A stretch of 64,000 bases of DNA from Saccharina japonica (lineage: Eukaryota > Sar > Phaeophyceae > Laminariales > Laminariaceae). Positions 13,801 to 27,141 of the stretch are shown one piece after another (positions within the stretch are counted from its first letter, which is position 1; each line of letters opens with the position of its first letter). The stretch is taken from positions 568,132-632,131 of the forward strand of contig MEHQ01001000.1 of the NCBI GenBank assembly GCA_008828725.1, in the 5' to 3' direction. The notes under the pieces are model-generated. The model ran no database searches, was not told the DNA's origin, and saw only the letters and a list, made by a program, of their open reading frames with translations. The translations under genes and the position numbers were made by a program.

Positions 13801-15003
13801 ATCGGCTGCCACTTTGCCACACTGCTGTGGGTGCGTCAAGGAGTATTTTGAGGGGCGGGAGATATCCGGATCGACGATATTGATGGAGCTGTGGTGGATT
13901 GCATATTTTCCCAAAGGAAAAAAACAGGGGTATTGTTGTTCCAGTTGTCGATTGCTGAAAGTAGATTTGGCCAAATCACGATTATTTTGTGGGCAGTGCA
14001 ACACAGGTGATACATGGAGGCAAGTGCGGGTAGCGAGTTGTCCCCTCTCTACCCTCCAAGAAATGCCTCTTACGAAAACAATAGCAATCTCCCCGTCGAA
14101 ACATAAACATATTATTAAAATATGTATATTATTATATGATGCATACCAGGTACAGTATCCGTTTCGTACATATACAGCAGTAGTTTAGTGTTGTTGTCGC
14201 CAGCTGCTCGGCCCCGTCCGACCTTCCAACCATTCCCCGCACCCCGACCGTTTCTAAATATAAAAAATAAAAAAAATGAAAGAAGCCGAAAGAAGACATG
14301 CACGGTGCCAGGTATGTATATATGTACTGGTCTAAAACAACCACGGTTGGGCAACGAACACAAAAAGGTACTTACTCTGTACATAACATGGACAGGAAAC
14401 ACGCAGTATCATACCTGGTACTGCTAGTAACTGCTGTTACAGGAGTTAAGGGGGGCGCGGTTCTGCGACGTACGGCCTCAAAGCAGCGCCGCAGCAGTGG
14501 GATACAGAACTATTCATACTCGTACGATACTTCGCCGTCTACCTTTGTCCGCGGGGTTCGAGGGTTTTCAGCGGGGCATGTGCGCGCATGCGCTCCGAGC
14601 GAAAATCTCTCCCAATGGGAGACTAGACTACTGCTGCTGCTGTTGTATTATACGAAATACTTCAAAGTGCGTGATCGAACAATGGTACCACAGGTATCTA
14701 TGATATTATATTACGTAATACGCGTAGTTTCGGTATAAAATAACCTTTGCTGGTTCTAGTTCTGGTTCTGACGCTGCCTTCGAACGTGTAGCAACCGGGG
14801 CAACATCTATGGTTACATCTCTATATAGTCCCTCCATCCTCCATGGACAACACTGCTGGCGTGCGCCACCAGTTTCATGTGGCGGTGCAGGGCAAAGCAT
14901 CAAAGCATCCGTCTCTATCAACAACGATCTAACGACTACTACTTACTGCTGTACGTACATAAGTACGATGTAACAATGAATGTCTTCCGACCTAACTTCT
15001 GAC
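10809..15003. other. Intergenic region, no supported gene
   Basis: No open frame here has convincing protein features or splice-consistent neighbours. It contains short homopolymers, a CTG run just upstream (10650-10667), a G-run (12630-12641), two near-identical GCTAGCTCGTGCTA segments (about 12138 and 12181), and repeated GTACC/GTAC words. The 3' end of the minus-strand gene to the right probably lies in the last few hundred bases (a possible exon near 14750-14845), but I could not fix it. Confidence 0.4.
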
Positions 15004-18000
15004 CTGGTTCTCCAGTTGCTGGATTCGGTTCAGCTGTGAGTGGCATACCTCCTCCAGCTGCAGCACCCGAGACTGGAGGACGGGGTGGGCGCAACGTTGG
15101 GGGGGCAAGAGGGCAATCACGCGCAATCATTCATGCAATCATGGTTTCAGAGATAGATATGCTTTCGACTGAGAATTTTACTTGGGGGAAACGAGAACCA
15201 AAAAATAACGAAACAGCTTGCGTGGTGTGACCACATACACTGGGTGGGGTCCATGCAGATATTTCCGGGAGGCCGCAGCTTGTCGTGGAGAGGACCTTCA
15301 ACTGGAAAGCCAACTCATCATGTACACGATTACCTAGACCTCGCTCGCGTTGAAGCCCCTACTACTGTATGTGCGTAGGGCAGGCACAACTCGCCAGTAA
15401 CTACCTTCGATTCCAGCCGCCTCTTATCTCTACGAAACCTGGAACACCAGATACACACAAACAAATTACCAAACACTCGTCTCCTGTACGTAAAGTGTAT
15501 TGCTGCACTTACTATATCGTACCACGGATAGTCTTGCAAAAGTTTCAAGTTTGTGTGTTCCAGAATTGTTTCCCCAATAATGTCGTACGACAGAGTAGAA
15601 TACCAGTATCAGCAAGTATCAGGTGTATCATCGTACGTACCAGGTATATGCTACCATATACAGGATACAAGGTGTATGTGTGCAGTATCATACATATGTG
15701 TGCGCCCTTGTATCCTGTATATGGTAGAGGCAAAAGGTAAACCCGGCTCATGAAGGCGAAAGCATCCTCACATTCGACCTCCCCATCCGCAACACACTTC
15801 GATGTACGTCAATTGTACGTACGTACCAAGTAAATGTACACTTCCGAATATGATATACGCACAACAAAACATGCCCCTACGACGTACGTACGTAGAAAAT
15901 CTGAAAATTGAAAATTCCACAAGTCTGCATACAAGTCTCCTTTGCTTGAACTTTGAACTGCTTGTGCATACGATACGTACCGAAGATACTCGTACAGACG
16001 ATAGAGATACGCGCGCAGTATGTATAATAGTGTACCAGGTACAGCAGTAGTAGCAGTACTCGTACGTGCTATACGGCCTCTTCCTGCAACGCTACACTGC
16101 TACGGTACTCGTACGTATAATATGAACAGCAGTACTCGTAGTATCATGCAGTATTGAGATACAGAATCTCGTATTTCATTGCCTCTGGTCTTACATGAGC
16201 TGGGGCAAAGGCCACCTCTCCGGGTAGGGTGGTGCCCAGAGGTGTCGCGTCCTGACTTGCTGACCGCCGCCGCTTGGCGAAGAACCCGCCACACATATCA
16301 TCCCCTTCCTGTCCCGCACAAGCTTCCGAGCTCAACGACGTCCCCCCCCACGAAGCCAGCCCCAGCTCGCCAAGACGCCTCGCTCTCTCCTCCTCCACCA
16401 CCGCTTCGGAGACGCCCAGCACTTCCAACGCTTTGTGGTACGACATCTGGGCATGTGTGTAACCCAGCAGCCATTCTGCTTTTGACTGAGTCTAAGAGCG
16501 TGGCATGATGGCATGATGGTCACGGCGAGCGACAAAATGCGGTGGCGGCGGGGGCGGCGTGTGTGGGATAGGAGATACGAATGGAGAATGGAGTCACCCG
16601 GGCAGTATTCATACCACTACGACGAGTACCAGGCACCAGGTACACGTATTATACCAACCAGGGTATGTACGAGTATTCGTGTGTAAAAAAAATGACAAAA
16701 ATGGCAGATACGTTTTGAGAAGCGATTTCGCCGACTTCTTTTACGAGCACGACGGAGGGGGGGGAGCAGCGACGAGGGGAACACGAAGGCATCCAGCGCA
16801 CAACATGAGCAAGGAAACAGGGGGGGAGAGCCAAGCTGGAACCAAGAGACTATTTTTATTCTGATATGTTCTGACCCAGCAGCAGCAGCAGCAGCAGCAG
16901 CACATACAACGAGACCAACCTCACGGGGTATATGAACACGTTTCTAATACGTACGTCTGCGCAGCAACTACTCCTATCATACGAAACAAGAGTCGGTAGT
17001 CGGTAGGAGAAGGACTAGCACCAGTACAGGTCAGTACAAGTACGTACAGACAAGAGGCAGTTCCATCCGCTACGGTTCTGCATCCCATCCGCTACTCACT
17101 CGCACACAGAAGCAGCACTACAACGTACTCGTAGAGTCGTAGGGCCCGGAGGAACATCGGTTCATTTTTTAGCGGTTCGCGGTGAGTTTTAGCGAACGTG
17201 CTAACGAGTTAATCCGAACTACTAGCTTATTGCCGTAGGCGACAGGTAACCAACTACCACCCATGACCCTGCCCATGACATGACCTTTACGAATGATATC
17301 AGACAACACACACCTCGCGGTCTTACGGCACGGCAGGGCGGGCGCGGTGGTGAAGCGATCGCGATACAAGTCAAGAGTGCACAACAGAGCTACTGGACAA
17401 AAAAAGGCCCTGCCCTGCCTACTGGACAAAAAAAGCTGAAAAAAAAGTAGAACAGCAAAAGGATCAACTAGAGGACCTGAGTCCTGAGTGAGACCCGACC
17501 ATTGTACAAACGAGGACCGATCGTGTGAATGCCTCAAACAAACGAGGCAGCAAAGCATTCTTCGCACTACGGACTGCAGGAGGAGTGTACCTAGTACGTG
17601 ACAAGACAAGGAGTGTTGGTAATATATGATCCACGGTTCCATGTTCCAAGCTTCGCCGCCTGGGCCACCGCCAACCTCGATTCGATTTCATAAATCTAGT
17701 CGTCTAGGGGACGTTGCCGAAACACATCAACCCCCCCCCCAAAAACACCTGTACGTATCGTCAAGCAAGGCTAAACGCAAACAAACAGCAACTGCGCTCA
17801 CATTATCTCCCGCTGATCTTGGTCCCATCAACCGCTCGGCGATACGAACATCCTCATCGGTGACCCCAAGGCGAAGCAACGCCTGCGTCCGCAGCGCCTG
17901 CTTCTGTGTGACTCCAAAGTGCTTGGCCATCACGTCCTTTTTTTTGTACAGCGTGGATATGTGAGGAGCCTTCATTTGAGGCTGCTGCCCCGCGAATATG

Positions 18001-18236
18001 GGCTCAGCGACCGAAATTGCCGAATCGTCCGCTGTCGGGAGGACGGGGTTGCTTCTCTCTTGCCCAGGGACGACGGCGGCGCCGACAGACCCGACCGTGG
18101 TGATGCTCGATTCGAGCGGAGCCGTGTGGGAGTCTCCTCCGCTGGCCGTCTCGAGCAATACCGCTGAGGTGTCCAGAGCGAGCGCTTTTTCGCTGTGTCT
18201 GTCGTTTTTCGTGTAATCTGCCGCTTGAAATGTCAT
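15004..18236 (-). CDS. Unrecognised protein with C-terminal coiled-coil segment, 3' end not resolved
   Basis: Exons on the minus strand: 17802-18236 (start ATG at 18236, in-frame stop upstream), 16195-16446, and two tentative short ones, 15239-15301 and 15004-15072. All junctions are phase 0; donors include GTGAGC, GTAAGA and GTATGT. Exon 1 encodes an Asp/Ser/Ala-rich start, then a basic helical stretch (KKKDVMAKHFGVTQKQALRT...LRLGVTDEDVRIAERLMG). Exon 2 has a charged helix (LGVSEAVVEEERARRLGELG) and a KRRR cluster. The last exon (LQLEEVCHSQLNRIQQLENQ) has a heptad-like pattern. Clean codon use in exon 1 argues that it is real. I do not recognise the family and assign no function. More exons probably follow below 15004. 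Confidence 0.55.
16878..16901 (+). repeat. (CAG)n tract, 8 units
   Basis: Pure CAG/GCA run in the first intron of the unrecognised minus-strand gene. Short CTG/CAG runs also occur at 10650-10667 and 28071-28093, all non-coding. Confidence 0.85.
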
Positions 18237-20035
18237 CTTGGCTGTTTTGGGTCTTCTTCTTTTTCGAACCAGTCACCACGCCCTGCGGCAGCAGTTTCCT
18301 CACCAGCGAGCAGGTACGTCCGCGAGGGCAGGTAGCTCGACACTCGGGTAATCTACAAGCCGTCTCAGGCTTGAGGGTTGAGGGTTATGTATCGCTGGAG
18401 CACGCAATCAATGTTGTCTACGAGTCCAGGTACAAAAAAAAAAGAACCGGGCCGACTTTTGCTTTCTCCGGGACGGATTTTTCTCGGGCGGGGCGGAAAG
18501 GCAGATTTTTCTCCAGGGATGATAATTTTTTTATTTGCAGAAAAACTCACTGGAAATAGAAAATAGTTCCGACACGCGTCCCGGCATCCCTTATCGGAGA
18601 CAGCCTGTCAGATATAGAAACCTCGAAAAATGAAACACTACCACCTACCACCTACCACGCTGGTACGGCTCGGGCTCGCACTGTCTTTCTGTGGCGCTTG
18701 TTCCTTCTGGTATACCACAGATATACAACACCGTGCGGACATCATATTGGCGCTCTCATCGGATGGGGGCCAAGGAGCAGGCAGTCGTCATTTCCTTCGT
18801 GTCGGTCACAACGTTAGTTATCGGTGAGCCGGCCATGACTTTCGTAGGGTACCCGCAGGTTCTTACCAGTTGCTGTACCTGGTATGCTGTACGCTGTACG
18901 TAGCGCTGTAGCCCCTCTATGAATACATGTAAACAGCTCAACCAGTACGTACGAGCAGCAGCACTATGTACAGGTTCGGATTTGATGATGCACGTAATCG
19001 AGCTAAAAACGAGCAATAAGAAAGCCAGGCTCAGAAACAAGAAATTATGGAAGTCGTTTTATACGTATTCGTAAATCCTGAGTTTAGTGTACAGTACAGG
19101 ACACCTACTCGTAATAAGAAACAGTCTAATAAGAAAGCCAGGCTGATAGAGGAAAATAATCAATGTGAGAGTAAGTATGTTGAAATTAGTGTTGAAAGCA
19201 CCCTCTATCAAATAAGAAACCCATCCCGGACCAGCTTTCCTGTCTCTTACTATTAATATGTGTCTTGTACATACTATACAACAGTACGTAGAACGCACGC
19301 ACCCATTCGCCATGAAGAAACAGCTTTCAAGTTTCTAATTACAGTACCGTAGGTGTCGGGTAATGCTTGTTATGGATCAAGCACATACCAGACTGACCAG
19401 AGAGGTAACAAGCTTTTACACGTCAATTTGTCAATTTGGCTTCTAGGCTCAATACGAATATCCTCTATTTGGTGTGCACAGGTGCACACTCCACAGCAGA
19501 GCAGTAGCAAGGCAGTTACTTATTTATCCCTCTGGCCTCTCTTCAGCCACTTTTCGGGAATTTTACTTTTTTCCTGGGCTCTCGTCCTCGTCAACCGCAT
19601 AGTTCTTATCTCTCTGGGTTTTCCAAGAGCATGCTCCTCCAAACGTTCTTTCATGTTCCGCGACCGTTTTTTTTTATTTTCTCTCGTGTGTGGACGACGA
19701 TCGCCGCTGTTTCTTATCTTGTTGGCCAGTATGAGCTGAATATTTTACCGAATTGCTTATGCTATTTCGTGTGAAGAATCGGGCGTCAACTTTTTTACAC
19801 CATACCTTTGTTGTACATACGTAGGGTTGTAGGGGTGTACATACATACCTGGTACAGTACAAGAGAGTGGAATGTATAAAAACGTGTCGCAGGGTCGTCG
19901 CGCTTGGTATGCCGTGCAACCGATGACACTTCGATTAAGTTTCTGGGCTATCATACATATCACGCTACGCCACAGATTGCAGTAAAATAAAACTAAACAT
20001 TGCGAGATTGGAGACTGAAAGATCAAGATTGCACA

Positions 20036-20745
20036 CATGCTCCCAGTATACTTCATACTCCGAGTACTGAGAGTACTCAAGTACTGGCGGCTATATACTG
20101 CGAGTACTGGGAGTATGAGCAGTACTGAAGGCCCAAATACTGCGAGTACTGGGAGTATGATCCGTACAGAACCCCGAATATAAGTAGTACTCGCAGTATT
20201 GACCTCCGAAATACTTGGAGTATCAGGCAGTATCCGCAGTAGCTAATCCGCAGTACAGAACCTCGAAATACTGCTGTTAGTACGTAGTACAAAAGTACCT
20301 GAAATATTTTCTCGAAAACACTCTATTAATAGTTATATTTACAGGTAATGGGAGCATCTGTGAAATGCGACGTGTTGCAAACGCCAGTCACATGCTCCCA
20401 GAACCTGGGAATATTGGCGGCCGATGAACAGATGCTCCCGGTATACTTCATGCTCCGAGTACACTCGGAGTATCAGAGTACGTTTCGTACTCCGAGTACT
20501 GAGTATTGGCGCTTAGTACTGCGAGTACTTGGAGTACGAGCAGTACTGAAGGCCCAAATACTGCGAGTATAAGGAGTACCCGCAGTATCGGACCCCCAAA
20601 TAGTTGAGTATTGGCAGTATCCGCAGTACAGAATCTCGAAATACTTCGAGTGCTCGCAGTATCCGAAGTAGATACACCCGAAATACTGCGAATACACGAA
20701 GTGTGTGCAGTATTTCTTCTCGAAAGTATTTCACTCCCAGGTACC
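20036..20745. repeat. Degenerate AGTACT-rich minisatellite in two blocks
   Basis: Blocks at about 20036-20290 and 20390-20745 are built from diverged units of the type AATACTGCGAGTACTGGGAGTA, separated by GAACCCCGA/AGGCCCAA-like spacers. Both blocks start with similar sequence (CATGCTCCCAG...ATACTTCATACTCCGAGTA), so the larger unit was itself duplicated. Most units contain the palindrome AGTACT or TACTCGTA-like halves and can form stem-loops. No coding role. Confidence 0.75.
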
Positions 20746-20910
20746 ATCTGTGGAAGATTTTGCTCGTACTCGGCACGCAAGTATTATGTACAAAGCCCGC
20801 CGCGATTTCTGTATTTCCTACCGCGCGCTGATCACCTGCCTGCGACCCGACCTACTGCTGTACGTGCACATATTTTGTCTTGCTTTGTGCTTGGGTGAAG
20901 GCTACACTCA

Positions 20911-21076
20911 GGTGTACCTTCCATTCTACAGCGATATGGCGAAAGACCGACGGCAACGAGTGCGCGATGGAACGCTAGTAAACGGTAGACCAGCAGGACC
21001 GGGGTCAATGTGGGATAACATTGACGAAGCAGCCAAGGCAAAGCGAGGAGCAGGGGCTATCGACGAGAGGAAATAA
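20911..21076 (+). CDS. Possible terminal exon of an unidentified plus-strand gene
   Basis: After an acceptor-like CACTCAG there is an open frame of about 54 residues ending in TAA (21074-21076), with a charged, plausible tail (DMAKDRRQRVRDG, GSMWDNIDEAAKAKRG). I found no upstream exon with a matching donor, and the 5' flank is the AGTACT-rich repeat. It may be a genuine last exon or a remnant. No family recognised. Confidence 0.25.
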
Positions 21077-22074
21077 CCGACACCATTCGAACGCGTGCCA
21101 CTCAAGTGTCTAGTACTCTACACACATAATCTGTGCCGCATTGGGTCATACATTTTGAGAGACTCTTCTTATATTGAGCAGAATGTATGACACGTGATAC
21201 GTAGTAGTATAGGAAGGTGGCGGACGCTTCTCTTGACGTTCACCAGTTTTGGGATGTCATGGCGCCTTGCACTTTTCACAGCCAACGTGGGACAACAGGT
21301 TCCACATATATATATGTCGTAGCATGCAGATAAGCTTCACGAGCGACTGCTGTATGTAGTTGCACATCGAAGGGCTCTCTGACAACAGCTTGTCGTTGGC
21401 TCCGCAGCATGGTACTGCCGTTCATGCGCTTGCAGCACAGTTACGTAGTATTCATGTGGCTGATGTACGTCAAGGAATTTTCCAGGGCTGGACCCTCTTG
21501 TAGAGCTCTAAAGCAAGTCGAGAGCTAGGAGCTGCGTTCGTAGCGTTCGCAACATAATAAGCCATCATACCCACGGCATAACTCCTGTAACGTGTGACAA
21601 TCGCGAAGAGGATCGACTCAAATAAAATACCGGGAAAGTTATGCCCAACAGAGGTATTGAGCCGTTTTATTCACCGGTATATCGTTGTCAGCGGGCGCAC
21701 TGCTGTACATGGTCATATGCGGCCATTAATCACGTGCTCCTCCAAGAGTACCTCAGTATATCATACTGGTAGCTGCTTACTTCTGCTGCTTCCAGTCCAG
21801 GATAGCGAGAGAAATACTCCGCGCAGGGTCGATGCTCTGATATTCACGGGAATCGAAGTCGATTGTTAATGTTAATAGTTAACATCTACCTTCGAGAAAT
21901 TATTACGCCAGCTGTAGCGCTGTTTGGGCAAGTGGCGTGTCGGGCAGATTCCACTGCGGAAGTATGTTGTTCATCATTGATTGTTCCGTGCGGAATGTCT
22001 TAAAAACGGGAATCGCGGGGATTCGAAGCTACTCTCGAAAGACGACTGAAGAACACGCCGCGGCACGGCGCTCA

Positions 22075-25000
22075 TCAGTGCGCCCAGATTTTGATGGTCC
22101 GGTCCTTGCTGCCCGACGCGACGGCAGAGCCATCCGGCGACCAATCCAAGGCATAAACTTCATCCGCGTGCCCCGGAAGCGTAGCCTTCGCCCTGTGAGC
22201 AAGTCAGTAAGTTAGGGAAGTATGCATGACTCAGGTACTGCTAAAGGCACCGGGACACGAACCCGCGGCTTCTTGCTCAAGCAAGCGACGCGGATTTAAT
22301 ACAAATATTTTTTTAACGTTGCCGACCTTAGAGGGTGGGCGGGCTGCATCCACACGAACGGCGAGCTAAAATAGGTGTGACACTACGGCGGCGAAGGCGC
22401 ATGAACCAAAAAAAAAAAAATTAGACACGCCAAAAAAAGGCGAGACTTTGTTAGAGCGCGCGAGAGGCGAGACTTTTTTTTAGCATCCGGCAAGGTAATG
22501 CCACGTGCGCATGTTCTAACTGCAACAGAGCGGTCACTAACTGAACTCAAACAGCAAATCTCAGGGCTTCAACAACCTCGGCAGTGTTACCTCTGCCGTG
22601 GTTCGAAACAGGGAGGCCCCAACCCGTACTCAAGAAACCTTAAAACAAAAAAAGTGATCCTAGTCGTGCCAGGCCATGCGCACCTTTTGAGCGCGGTCAT
22701 TTCCCATAGCTTTACTGTGCTGTCCTTGGAAGCGCTGACCAGCAGTCGGCTGTCGGCAGACCACGCCACTTGGTATACCGCACCAACATGCCCATTCAAT
22801 GTCGCCAGAAAAGTTCCTGTGCGGCCGTCCCAAACTTTGACCTTCTTGTCGAAGGACGCGCTGGCGAAACGTCGGCCATCTGGGCTGAACGCCAGGTGGT
22901 TCACAGGCTGCTGGTGGCCCGTCAGGCGCGCCAGCATCTTCTTGTCCTCGACTGGATTCCAGAGGCAAAGCGTGAAGTCATCCGACCCCGACACCAATCG
23001 TTCCGGCTCTCCTCCCCTGCGATGAGCAGCAGCGCATGCACAAAAAACTTGAGGTGTGATGATATTGTTTCGGGAGGGGAAAACAAAAGAAAAAAAACGT
23101 GTCACTGGTCGTTGCCGTCTCGAAAGCAGCAAGCAGAGGGAAGGGCGGGGCGGTCCTGTGATGACTGCAGCAGCAGTGGAATCGTTCATACCTGGCCAAG
23201 TTATACCGTTGAAGCGCCACTGCTTGCCCCTCTTCCGGGGTGAACGTAGACGACGACTTGAACGCGAACTGCTCCTTTCCGTATGGACCGGTCCGTAACG
23301 CCGCCTCACAGCTGAGGGCCAAGGTGTTAACGCGGTGGCCGTGGCCAACGAGCGTTCGCACCAGGATTCCCATTTTTCGACCTTCGCCCTCCACATTCCA
23401 CACCTGAACCATCGCCACCGTGCGATATTGGCCAAGAGGACATACGAAGTATGGTAACATGTGGGTGAGATTGAAAATTGCCCACGATTCTTGCTTAGAT
23501 AATCAATCTCCGCGTGAACAACAGCCTCCTATGAATATCTCTGTGGATTCTAAAAAAGGAACGAGTTGACACCACGCCCTAGTCATCAGCAAAAGTGCGA
23601 AAGCCCAGCTTTGTGAAACGCCCTGGATGTCATACCCGCTGTAGGACTGCACGCCGAACGTCGAACTTAAGTGAATTTCCTGAAAAGTGTCTAGCGAATT
23701 GATCGTGGCAAAAATTGTGCGCCACCCTTTCTCGGGTCCTTCTATTAAATAGTCCGCGCACGGGATTCTGCAACATGAAGTCAAGTTTGGGAAAGTGTCA
23801 AGGGCCCACCTTTATCGTGCGATCCCGGGACGCGGAATAGAGAAGCCCTTCTCCACCCCAGATGATCTTCTCAACAGAGTCGGCGTGGCCGGAGAGCGTC
23901 ACCTCGCATCGGCCTGTTCGGGTATTCCACACCTGACGCGGTAGCGATGCAAAGGCGGCCAATTAGCATGCCCTCATCTACCGCGACGAGCCCGCGACGC
24001 AGAATAGCGACGACAAAAACCGGGGTCACAAGCTACTACCGGTACTATTTTTGGGATTATCACCATCGCGTATCACAAAAAAAAGGCAAACAAACGCACA
24101 CTCGCTTCAATCGGAAACATGATATATGCCGCTCAGCGTGTGTCCTAGCAAACACAACAGGGAGGGTGGAGCTTCACCTTAATGAGGGCGTCCTTAGAAG
24201 AGCTGGCGAGCCGCTCGCCAGCGGAGTTCCGATGCAATGGCTCCCACGCGAGCGAGGTCACCCACTGCTTGTGCGCAGAAAGGGGCTGACCTTGTTGCTC
24301 CCCTTTCGTGGGATCCCACAGCCGTATTTCACCCTTCTTGTCCGCGGACGCGAAACGCTTTCCTTCGCAACAAAAAAACAGGGGAAATCAAGCCAACGCC
24401 CGGTGAACGCCACGATAGGGTCGCGTATTGTCAGGAACTGCGGCGGACAAGGCAGGCGCCACGTGCAAAAATCGCGATACATTTATCGGGGGCAGCTCAC
24501 GAGCGACGACGTGGCACGACTCACCGTTTGGCGCCCACGCAGCGCAAAGGACATGGTGCCGGTGTCCTCGGCAAGTGAATTGAGGGAGCGATGTGTGAAC
24601 GTCCCAAAACCTGGAACGGTACGAAGGCGGCGCGAGGGACGCTAGTCACTCCAGGGTTGCGGAACGTGACTCGTCCCAGCTTTTTCGTTCCATTAAGATT
24701 CGACTTGAATATTTGAACGTCGTACCGTGAATTACTACTGCACTACAGTCGCTGTCGAAAGAAACTTCCCGGCTCAAGTAAAACGTACTGGTGTTAGTGA
24801 GTCGATCGACCGAGTGCGCGCTTCAGAGTACGCGGTCTTCCCGGGCGCAACAAGAAGCGAGAGGCAGACCCATGCGCCAAAAGCGTAAAAGGTGTCCTCA
24901 CCTAACCGTCATGTCTCCGCCGCCGCTCGCCAGCATACTTCCGTCCGGACTGTAGCTGACTTGAAGCACCGCCTCCGTGTGGCCGGGCATGGTGCTCGTA

Positions 25001-27141
25001 CAGCGCGTGACCGGTCGGACGCGGAACACGGCTAGGGGCTGGTACGAAACACGCAGCACGGCCTCGGTCGAAGTCCCTGCATCATGAAAGGCAGCGGTGA
25101 CGCGTTGTGGGCTTATTGCGGGATGTTGTGGTCTTGCATGCGTGATATATCATGAGAGCATACGAAGAACATATTCCCATGCCTCATCGCCCTCGGCTTG
25201 AAACAAAAAAAATAACCGCGCTGCTCTACTAGCGAGTGTCGAGACGCAAAAGCCTTGTGAGGGACATTCCACGCGAACGGCTGGGTGCTGCGCTCACCTA
25301 ACTCCGACACGGTTTGCTCTAGCGACTCCATAACTTCGGTATCCTTCACGTAGAAGGTGTACGGGACCTGTTGAAACAAGTGGGGCCGAAGGAGCAGCAG
25401 GAGAGTCCGCAGAAACGTCACAACGGCATTTGACAATGACATCCATCCTCATCTGTCAACCGGTACAAAGCAGTATGCTACGCCCATTGTGCTTTCAAGG
25501 GTCGTACACTCTCCGCACAAACCGTATAATGTGTTTGATGAAGGGGGAAAATCTACAGCAGTGGTAATTTTCCGCCAGCGCCAACTGGGGATGCGCCGAA
25601 AAAAACTGCGCAATAATGCCCAAAGCAAGCACGGACAGCTTACGGAAACGGTTGAGCTCTGAATCATGGTACCAGGTACATAATATTTACAACTCGAAAG
25701 CTTCATTATAAAGCCAGCGTGGAGAGATCATGAGCTAGAGAGCCCATGTGCGGCAAAGGGAGGGCGGGGAAGTCGGGGATTCCGCAGGCCTACGTACTCG
25801 TACGGTACACGCAATTGTTAAAGTTCTCTGTTACGAACAACGAGCAAAGTCAACACGTCAAGCTACCGACGACCAACACGAAGATTTCGCGCACTGAGTC
25901 GCTATAAAAGCGTACCAGTAAGTGTGCCGACATCTGTCTTGCTTTGCCGATAACGCACCGTGAGTGAAGTAACAATCGAAAATTAGCCATCGGAGAGGTC
26001 GTAGCCACCGCTATCACTACAATAAAGTGCCCTCTAATCTACAGTAGTTGTAAGAAACGTCAATTTGGCGTCGAGGCTCAAAATTCTCATGTTGTTGCTA
26101 CCATTTGAGCACAGGCTATTATTGGGTAATATACGGGATTTAGTATAGCACCCGACCCTGAGCACCGTTTCTTCTGTCAAATTCCTTAGATATCGTGAGA
26201 ATGAGCCTCAATTTCTTATAGCCGAATCTCTCAAGAGCGGGCGCCCACTGCTGTACTGCTGCTGTAGATGTGTACAGGAGTAGTCTTGACATTTCGCTGC
26301 ATGCGACCGTGGCAGACAGCAGTAAGTAGTGTTGATCCTGAAAATATTACGCGTACTCGTACGTAGATAAGTCCGCATTCCACACCTTATCCCTGTTCTC
26401 TAGCAGCTGATTCATGAGCTCCTCCATCTGTAGCACGGTTGAACCCAGCGGCACGTCGATCTGAGGCCCCTTATTCTCCCCCTCTAGCGTGGCAAATTGC
26501 ACGATCATGGAAGATGGCGCTCCCTCTTCCTCTCCTTTTGCGCCGCCTCCATCCATGTCATCGTCGGAATCAGCACCGAAATCAGGTACCGTTGTTGAAG
26601 CCTGGCGATTCAATGAAAGCGATATGCCACACATGTGCGGCGGCATTGAGTTAAGCCCCGAGACAACGGCGAGGTACGAACACGAATGAGTACACGCATA
26701 AGGCGTCTGGGATGTCATTCTTGACGAACGCAGAGAGGCTGCGAGAGCCGGGGGTGGGGTGCGGAGCAGTTGCAGCAACCAAGGCCTGTGAGGACTGGAT
26801 GACGTCAGGTCGGCATAGGCTAAATTCGTCCTACCACAAACCACAAGGTGACAAAATCACGACGAAAAGCAGACCAAAAGAACAAGCCACAATAAGAGAC
26901 ACACAAGGGTTAACCACGGAATTCCGTCACATGCTGGGCCAGCGGGGTGGGTGCGTTCAGCTGTGCAAATGGCGGTTGCTGGAGTGCAACGAGCACAAAG
27001 CAATCTACGCTGCAGAATATGGATTATTGCGATGTTTTTCATTGAGGTGAGCCATCTGCTGCGCTTTACCTGTTTCTCTTCAGGGTCAGCCCTCCCTCGC
27101 TTGCTTCCCACTTGCGCCGAGCCAGCAATCATGGACGCCAT
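22075..27141 (-). CDS. NLE1: Notchless / Rsa4 homologue, WD40 ribosome-assembly factor
   Basis: Known role of the family: the N-terminal ubiquitin-like NLE domain binds the AAA ATPase Midasin/Rea1 during nuclear maturation of the 60S subunit, while the WD propeller docks on the pre-ribosome. Ten exons (5' to 3', minus): 27070-27141, 26386-26601, 25298-25367, 24902-25076, 24525-24610, 24178-24362, 23810-23932, 23192-23403, 22684-23016, 22075-22192. They total 1,590 bases, 529 residues plus stop; human NLE1 is 485. The NLE domain spans about residues 57-118 (VQFATLEGE..., PYTFYVKDTEV). Diagnostic stretches follow: FRVRPVTRCTSTMPGHTEAV, TLVGHGHRVNTLALS, ERLVSGSDDFTLCLW, VYQVAWSADSRLLVSASKDS, and a final LPGHADEVYALDWSPDG ending IKIWAH. 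An extra basic/acidic N-terminus (residues 1-55) explains the greater length. Every splice junction is phase-consistent. The gene looks intact. Confidence 0.95.

Larger units (their letters stand above)
18237..22074. other. Intergenic region with AGTACT-rich repeats and one possible terminal exon
   Basis: Between two minus-strand genes. Apart from the AGTACT-rich blocks and the possible exon described separately, I see only A+T-rich sequence with scattered CCAGGTAC-type palindromes and no convincing gene. Confidence 0.4.

Noticed and set aside
22240..22310. tRNA gene on the minus strand in the last NLE1 intron
   Set aside because: There is a B-box-like GGGTTCGTGTCCC and one stem, but no A box or acceptor pairing.
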